From Streptosporangium subroseum (GTDB taxonomy: Bacteria; Actinomycetota; Actinomycetes; Streptosporangiales; Streptosporangiaceae): a DNA stretch of 64,000 nucleotides. How positions within the stretch are numbered: position 1 is the stretch's first letter; every line of letters starts with the position of its first letter. Where the stretch lies: the NCBI RefSeq assembly GCF_900188345.1, contig NZ_FZOD01000012.1, forward strand, positions 124,001 through 188,000, in the 5' to 3' direction. The translations under genes were made by a program, and so were the position numbers. This document shows, in pieces, positions 59,409 through 64,000 of the stretch. The notes below the pieces were generated by a model, which did not search any database, was not told the origin of the DNA, and worked only from the letters and a program-made list of their open reading frames with translations.

Positions 59409-60400
59409 GAGTGGCCATCGTCGGATTCGGCACGGCCGGCACCGCCAGGCTCGGAGCCTACCGTCAGGTCGCCGGGGCGGAGGTGGTCGCGGTCGTCGAC
59501 CCGTCGTCCGCCAGGCTTGCCGGGGCCAGGGACCTCCAGCCGCAGCTGCGCACGTATCTGACCCTGTCCGAGCTGTTCGCCAATGACCGGATCGACGTGG
59601 TCGACGTCTGCACGCCGCCCTCCTCGCACGTCGAGCTCGCCATACAGGCGCTCGACGCCGGGAGCCACGTGATCTGCGAGAAGCCCGTCGCCTTCCGCGC
59701 GGCCGACGCCCGGGCGCTGGCCGGGGCCGCCACCCGCGCGGAGCGGCTGCTCTACCCGGCGCACAATTACGCCTTCTCCCCGATGATGCGGATGCTCACC
59801 GAGGGCAAGGGGAAGGTGGGCACGCCGGTCACCGCGACCATCCGGATCCGCAGGGCCACCCACGCGAGGGGCATCGGCTCCTGGCAGCCCGACTGGCGGC
59901 GCGACCCGGCGGTGGCCGGGGGAGGCATCCTCCTGGACCACGGTTCGCACTGCGTCTACATGGTCACCCGGTTGTTCGGGGCCCGTCCGGGCAAGGTCAG
60001 CGCGACGGCCCGGTGGCAGGAGGACGGTCTGGAAGAGGCGATCGAGGTCCGGCTCCACTTCCCGGACGGGACCGCGGAGATCGACCTGAGCTGGGTGGAC
60101 GACGCCCGCACCAACCACTACGGGCTGTCCGGCTCGACGGGGACCCTCGACATCACCGACGGCGTGGCCGTGTTCAGCGGATCCGGGGGGAGCGAGCGGC
60201 GGACGCTCGACTCGCCGACCCGCAGCTCCACCCACGAGGAGTGGTTCGCCGACATGTTCGACGACTTCACGAAAATCGTGAGCAGGCCGGACCGATGGGA
60301 CGGTCCGATGGACGAGATCCTCTCGACCGCGCAGATCATCGAGGCGGCCTACGAGTCGGCGCGGCTGGACGGCCGGCTCGTCGAGCTCGGGGAGGGCTGA
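59405..60400 (+). CDS. Gfo/Idh/MocA-family oxidoreductase
   Basis: A 331-residue NAD(P)-dependent oxidoreductase. The Rossmann motif is VAIVGFGTAGTARLGAYRQV, the catalytic EKP is in VICEKPVAFRAADARALAGA, and the C-terminal substrate domain has DHGSHCVYMVTRLFG. Enzymes of this family often oxidise a sugar or inositol hydroxyl before amination; coupling with the overlapping class III aminotransferase fits such a two-step conversion. It is followed after three bases by the deacetylase gene. Confidence 0.88.
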   Translation: MRVAIVGFGTAGTARLGAYRQVAGAEVVAVVDPSSARLAGARDLQPQLRTYLTLSELFANDRIDVVDVCTPPSSHVELAIQALDAGSHVICEKPVAFRAADARALAGAATRAERLLYPAHNYAFSPMMRMLTEGKGKVGTPVTATIRIRRATHARGIGSWQPDWRRDPAVAGGGILLDHGSHCVYMVTRLFGARPGKVSATARWQEDGLEEAIEVRLHFPDGTAEIDLSWVDDARTNHYGLSGSTGTLDITDGVAVFSGSGGSERRTLDSPTRSSTHEEWFADMFDDFTKIVSRPDRWDGPMDEILSTAQIIEAAYESARLDGRLVELGEG

Positions 60401-60403
60401 GCC

Positions 60404-61432
60404 GTGTGGTTCGCCGGGATCGGCTGGGGCCCGGAGGGCTATGACATCACCGTGGTCGACGACGCGGGGGCGCCCGTCGCCACGAGCCGCTTCGCCGCCA
60501 CCGGGATCGACGAGCCGGTGGGTTTCCTGAGGTCGCTGGCCGAGCGGTCGGAACTGGTCAGCGTCATCGACAGCACCAACGGGGTGCTGGACGGATCGCT
60601 GATGGCGGCCGGGCTCGACGTCTACCGGGCCGATCCATGGGACACACCGGCCAGGCCGCCGTTCGGGTCGGCCTCCTCGGACGCGCTGGCCGGTCTCGGC
60701 CGGGACGCCCTCGCCCGGCTGACCCGGCTCGACATCGGCTCGGGCACGCTCGGCGGCCGGGACGACGAGGCCGACGCCGACATCGAGCGCAGCGGGCCGC
60801 TGGAGCGGCGGCTCGCGGCCCAGGGAGGCCTGCTGTTCCACGGCAGCCGGGCCCACCCCCGGGTCGCGCTCACGTTCGACGACGGCCCGCACCCGGTCAA
60901 CACCCCCCGCATCCTGGACGTGCTGCGCCGATATCGCGTTCCGGCCACCTTCTTCTGCGTCGGTCTGCACGCCCAGGCCTTCCCCGACCTCCTCCGCCGG
61001 ATCGTGGACGAAGGGCATCTCGTGGGCAACCACACCTGGTCCCATCCCTACCTGCCCGACCTGTCCAGGGAAGAGGTCCTGCGCCAGATCGGCAGAACCG
61101 GCGAGGTGCTCGGCCGGGCGGGAGGCGGGACGCCGTCCCTGGTCCGCCCGCCGTACGGCGGACGCTCGCCCGAGGTGCTGGACTGGCTGGCCGAGGAGGG
61201 CCTGACCACGGTGCTGTGGGACGTCGAGCCGTGCGACTGGGCGATGGGCGGCGCGGCGGCGATCGCCGGGCAGGTCGTCGACGAGGCCGACTTCGGGTCG
61301 GTCATCCTCCTGCACGACGGAGGAGGCGACCGCTCCCAGACGGTGGAAGCGCTGCCCATGATCCTTGAGTCGATGATGGCGCGTGGCTGCCGGTTCGTCA
61401 CGGTGGACCAACTCGCCCCGTTGCGAGTGTGA
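60404..61432 (+). CDS. Polysaccharide deacetylase with N-terminal IS110-like RNase H-fold domain
   Basis: A 342-residue two-domain protein. Residues 145-340 are a NodB deacetylase: VALTFDDGPHPVNTP (metal Asp), GNHTWSHPYLPDLSRE (two His), RPPYGGRSPEVLDWL and VILLHDGGGDRSQT. Residues 1-100 (WFAGIGWGPEGYDITVVDDA, SVIDSTNGVLDGSLMAAGLD, VYRADP) resemble the first domain of IS110-type transposases, but the first catalytic Asp is Gly (GIGWG for GIDWG) and Glu is Asp. It is probably a non-catalytic accessory domain. The enzyme may N-deacetylate an amino-sugar or acyl-amide cluster intermediate. Start GTG 60404. Confidence 0.8.
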   Translation: MWFAGIGWGPEGYDITVVDDAGAPVATSRFAATGIDEPVGFLRSLAERSELVSVIDSTNGVLDGSLMAAGLDVYRADPWDTPARPPFGSASSDALAGLGRDALARLTRLDIGSGTLGGRDDEADADIERSGPLERRLAAQGGLLFHGSRAHPRVALTFDDGPHPVNTPRILDVLRRYRVPATFFCVGLHAQAFPDLLRRIVDEGHLVGNHTWSHPYLPDLSREEVLRQIGRTGEVLGRAGGGTPSLVRPPYGGRSPEVLDWLAEEGLTTVLWDVEPCDWAMGGAAAIAGQVVDEADFGSVILLHDGGGDRSQTVEALPMILESMMARGCRFVTVDQLAPLRV

Positions 61433-61444
61433 ACGGAGGAGAAC

Positions 61445-62566
61445 ATGAGCATTCGAATCAGCGTCGCGATCATGCACCACCCGTCCCGGAGCCATCGGCT
61501 GCCCCGTCTGGTGCGCGCGTGCGCGCCGCTCCGGCCTCGCGTGGTCTCCGATCCCGATCCCACCGGCCCGCCCAGCCCTCTGCGTACGGCGAAGCGCGCC
61601 TGGGCGGCGGTTCCCGACGACGCCACCCACCATCTGGTCCTGCAGGACGACGCGGCGCCGACGGCCGGGTTCGCCGGATACCTGGCGGACGCGCTCGCCC
61701 GCCGGCCCCGGCACGCGGTGGCGCTGTACTCCAACTGGAACAGCCCGCAGAACTCCTACCTGGTACGTCGTGCCGCGGCGGCGGGGTCCCCGTGGGCGCC
61801 GCTGGCGCCCGCCGAATGGGTCCCCACCCAGGGCCTGGTCCTGCCCGCCGCCCAGGCTCGCGAGCTGGCGGCGTTCCTCGCCCCGATCCCCGACGCCATT
61901 CGCGACGACGACGAGATGGTCGCGCTGTTCTGCCAGGAACGGGGGATCCCCGTGGTGGCGACGGTGCCGCATCTGGTGGACCACGCCGACGAGCTCACCA
62001 TCGCCGGTCATCCCGGGTCCTTTCACGCGACGGTCTGGGCGGGAGGCCGCCACCTGCCGCCCGAGCACTGGTCACCGGCCGAGGAGATCGAGGCCGAGCT
62101 CACCCGGCGGGCGGCGGCCCGCGAGCCCCGCGACTTCGTGGTGGAGCTCATCGACTCGCGCTGCGTGCTGAGGTTCCTGCGTCCCGGCTCGGGGGAGCCG
62201 ATAGAGCATCCGTTCGGCTGGTATTGGCGTGAGTGGTCCATCCTGGCCGGCATCGACGCCGGCGAGATCGAGGACGCCTTCGCCGAGGCCGGCACTCCGG
62301 CGCCCCTCGTCCCCTCGACCTCCGCCGAGGTCTGGGCCGCGGGCTACATCCTCGGTGCGGACGTCTCACGCCTGGGCCGCCGGGCCTGGGATCCCTTCTC
62401 CGCGGAACTGCTGCGTGACGCGATCGGCTCGTGGATCGACTGCGGGCTGAGCACCGCCGACAGGCTCCTGCTCGATGCGGCCTCCCGGTCGGCACTGGTC
62501 GACCTGGGCGTCGCCGCGGTCGAACGCGGCCTCGCCGCGACACTCCCGGAGCGCATATATGCCTGA
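61445..62566 (+). CDS. Glycosyltransferase-like (GT-A fold) protein
   Basis: A 373-residue protein starting with ISVAIMHHPSRSHRLPRLV and containing VLQDDAAPTAGFAGYLADAL near residue 65, a DDA triad like the metal-binding DxD of GT-A glycosyltransferases, for example the family 25 type. The middle has FLAPIPDAIRDDDEMVALFC. The C-terminal 130 residues are not recognised. GGAGGAGAAC precedes ATG 61445. It overlaps the next gene by eight bases, and context suggests a sugar-modifying role. Confidence 0.6.
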   Translation: MSIRISVAIMHHPSRSHRLPRLVRACAPLRPRVVSDPDPTGPPSPLRTAKRAWAAVPDDATHHLVLQDDAAPTAGFAGYLADALARRPRHAVALYSNWNSPQNSYLVRRAAAAGSPWAPLAPAEWVPTQGLVLPAAQARELAAFLAPIPDAIRDDDEMVALFCQERGIPVVATVPHLVDHADELTIAGHPGSFHATVWAGGRHLPPEHWSPAEEIEAELTRRAAAREPRDFVVELIDSRCVLRFLRPGSGEPIEHPFGWYWREWSILAGIDAGEIEDAFAEAGTPAPLVPSTSAEVWAAGYILGADVSRLGRRAWDPFSAELLRDAIGSWIDCGLSTADRLLLDAASRSALVDLGVAAVERGLAATLPERIYA

Positions 62567-63269
62567 CGAGAAGTACGGCGAAGGCCCGCGCTCAGGGAAG
62601 CCGGCCGGACGGGACGGGGACGATCCGGGCGTACGCGGCGCGGGACCGGCCGAGCGGATCGAGCTGGTCGTGGAGCGGATGGCCAGGCGCGAGGGCGGCG
62701 GGCACCTGCTGGTGCCGCCGTCGCTGCCGATGCCCCCGGGCGACGCGTCGCCGCCCGTCGGCGTGCGCCGCGTGCGATGCCCGTGGTGCGGGGCCGAGGG
62801 CGGCGAGGCCGCCCTCCCGGACGGCCTGCCACGGGTCACCATGCTGGCGTGTGAGTCGCTGACGAACCGGTCGCTGCTGCCGGTCGTCACGGCGCGGCGC
62901 CCTCCGGAGGAGGGGTATCTCACCCGGGCCGCGTACTGGGCCGGCCACGCGCCCGCCGAGCTCGACGACGCCGCGCTGATCCGGCTGATCATCGCCGTGG
63001 ACGCGGCGGAGAGCTGGGCGGACGTCGCGGACGACTCCACGGGCTCACCCGCGGTGGTCCCCGCCGCCACACGAGGAGCGGGGACGCCGGGCGAGCACTT
63101 CCTCACCCCGCACGCCGGGGGCATGCCCGGCGCCGCGAGCGCGGCGCGTCCGCGGGGCGTGCCACGCGTCGCCGGCGCGTCCTCGGGCGGGGAGACGCTG
63201 CTGGAGCGGCTCGACGGGAGATACCGTCACACCCGCCTCCGGACGGTGGAGGCGGCCTTTCGGGTATAG
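62559..63269 (+). CDS. Unknown protein with CxxC zinc-ribbon-like motif
   Basis: A 236-residue protein that I do not recognise. The N-terminal 60 residues are charged and low in complexity. RRVRCPWCGAEGGEAALPDG near residue 75 has a C-x2-C knuckle, with a third Cys in TMLACESLTNRS, so a zinc ribbon is possible. Residues 130-155 (AELDDAALIRLIIAVDAAES) form a helix, and the tail is Pro/Gly/Ala-rich. ATG 62559 overlaps the preceding stop (62566). Conservation with the cluster would decide its relevance. Confidence 0.6.
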   Translation: MPDEKYGEGPRSGKPAGRDGDDPGVRGAGPAERIELVVERMARREGGGHLLVPPSLPMPPGDASPPVGVRRVRCPWCGAEGGEAALPDGLPRVTMLACESLTNRSLLPVVTARRPPEEGYLTRAAYWAGHAPAELDDAALIRLIIAVDAAESWADVADDSTGSPAVVPAATRGAGTPGEHFLTPHAGGMPGAASAARPRGVPRVAGASSGGETLLERLDGRYRHTRLRTVEAAFRV

Positions 63270-63354
63270 CCCTGAGTCCGCCCGTTCGCGGCTTATGGTT
63301 CGGCTCCCGGTTCGGAAACATGCATAGCAGGTTCTCACCGGAGAGGTCGAATGC

Positions 63355-64000
63355 ATGCTTGAGCACGACAGCTTCACCACGCTGATGCGGGAGCGGGCGT
63401 CCAGCCACGGGGACAGAGTGGCGCTGGTCTTCTGTCACGACCCGGCCGACGAGTCGGGTGACGAGCCGTTGACCTACGCCGATCTGGACCTCTTGGCGCG
63501 CCGGGTGGCCGTGATGCTGCGCGCTCACGCGGAGCCCGGCGACCGGGTGCTGCTGCTGCACGAGCCCGGCACCGGTTTCGCCAAGGGGTTCCTCGGCGCG
63601 CTCTACGCCGGGATGATCGCGGTTCCCTCGCCCGCACCCGACGGCTACCGGCGTCAGCGCGAGCGGCTGGCCGCGATCGCCAGGGACGCCGGGGTGACCG
63701 CCGTCCTCACCGACGCCCGCGCCCTCGGCTCGATCAGGGAATGGGCGGCGGAGGCCGGACTCGACGACCTGGCCTGCCTGGCCGTCGACGAGGAGCTGCC
63801 GCCCGCCGACGGCTGGAGCCCGCCGGCCGGCGGCGGGCGCACCCCGGCCTTTCTGCAGTACACCTCCGGCTCCACGGGCGACCCCAAGGGTGTCGTGGTG
63901 GACCACGGCAACCTGCTCGCCAACGTCGAGGTCTTCAACCACATCACCGGAGCGACCCCGGACGACCGGTTCGGCGGCTGGCTGCCGATGTACCACGACT
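63355..64000 (+). CDS. Fatty-acyl-AMP ligase/AMP-binding enzyme, cut by window edge
   Basis: The reading frame from ATG 63355 (GAGAGG at 63341-63346) is open to the window end, giving 215 residues of an adenylate-forming enzyme. The N-terminus FTTLMRERASSHGDRVALVF and LTYADLDLLARRVAVML are standard; the P-loop-like core is FLQYTSGSTGDPKGVVVDHG, followed by GGWLPMYHD. QYTSGST and the WLPMYHD segment are typical of FAAL-type enzymes that activate fatty acids for polyketide or peptide assembly lines. What follows (carrier protein, PKS or NRPS) is beyond the window. Confidence 0.82.
   Translation, partial: MLEHDSFTTLMRERASSHGDRVALVFCHDPADESGDEPLTYADLDLLARRVAVMLRAHAEPGDRVLLLHEPGTGFAKGFLGALYAGMIAVPSPAPDGYRRQRERLAAIARDAGVTAVLTDARALGSIREWAAEAGLDDLACLAVDEELPPADGWSPPAGGGRTPAFLQYTSGSTGDPKGVVVDHGNLLANVEVFNHITGATPDDRFGGWLPMYHD

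Noticed and set aside
59324..62068. Minus-strand open frame of over 900 codons opposite the aminotransferase-deacetylase genes
   Set aside because: Same GC artefact; Arg/Pro/Val/Asp-rich product without domains, opposite four well-supported genes.

Overview
The window is high-GC actinobacterial DNA. GTG starts are common, many start/stop codons overlap (GTGA, ATGA, TGATG), and the gene order nusA-ylxR-infB-ylxP-rbfA-nrnA-truB-ribF-rpsO-pnp-M16 peptidase-dapB is typical of actinomycetes. Abundant IclR/GntR regulators, a membrane Ser/Thr kinase and a fatty-acyl-AMP ligase suggest a filamentous soil actinomycete. A Streptosporangiaceae-like host is my best guess, but the family is an inference.

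Layout. 1-15.5 kb is the translation/RNA-turnover core: two ferritin-like envelope proteins, rimP, nusA, ylxR, infB with a very long Gly/Pro-rich N-terminus, ylxP, rbfA, nrnA, truB, ribF, rpsO, pnp, an M16 peptidase and dapB. 15.6-33.5 kb looks accessory and separates dapB from dapA-rnj: two GNATs, menA, a CGNR regulator, a divergent MocR/EamA pair, a diiron ferritin-like protein, a DUF1275 membrane protein, a BCP-type peroxiredoxin, a gentisate-type catabolic block (dioxygenase, IclR, MFS, truncated crotonase, aldehyde dehydrogenase, GntR), two small regulators each built of two GntR winged helices, radC and a GntR-UTRA regulator. 34.1-36.9 kb holds dapA and rnj.

37-46 kb is an oxidative hexuronate/glucarate locus: uronate dehydrogenase, glucarate dehydratase, 5-dehydro-4-deoxyglucarate dehydratase, an IclR regulator, an ABC sugar importer and a TIM-barrel-like protein. 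46.2-48.4 kb holds a Ser/Thr kinase fused across a membrane segment to a transglycosylase-like domain, abutting an FHA-domain gene. 49-52.8 kb is the 4-deoxyuronate route (kduI, kduD, kdgR-like IclR, kdgK, a 4-OT tautomerase), followed by the wreck of a sodium:solute symporter. 53.7-57 kb carries a sensor kinase/response regulator pair flanked by a stand-alone LuxR helix-turn-helix protein and a LuxR protein with a degenerate receiver. 57-64 kb opens what looks like a specialised-metabolism cluster: inositol-phosphatase family, class III aminotransferase, Gfo/Idh oxidoreductase, an unusual polysaccharide deacetylase fusion, a glycosyltransferase-like protein, a zinc-ribbon protein and a truncated fatty-acyl-AMP ligase.

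The most unusual recurring signal is a family of degenerate tandem-repeat arrays. Several start in, or contain, the stop codon and last codons of a gene and are reiterated two to four times downstream (ribF, gentisate dioxygenase, the 37 kb gene, gudD, the 41 kb IclR gene, kdgK). A similar minisatellite has expanded inside the uronate dehydrogenase coding sequence. Other highlights are the degenerate IS110-like/RNase H-like domain fused to a deacetylase, the kinase-transglycosylase fusion, the tandem-wHTH GntR pair, a plus-strand-specific GU-rich hairpin upstream of dapA, and several candidate operators.
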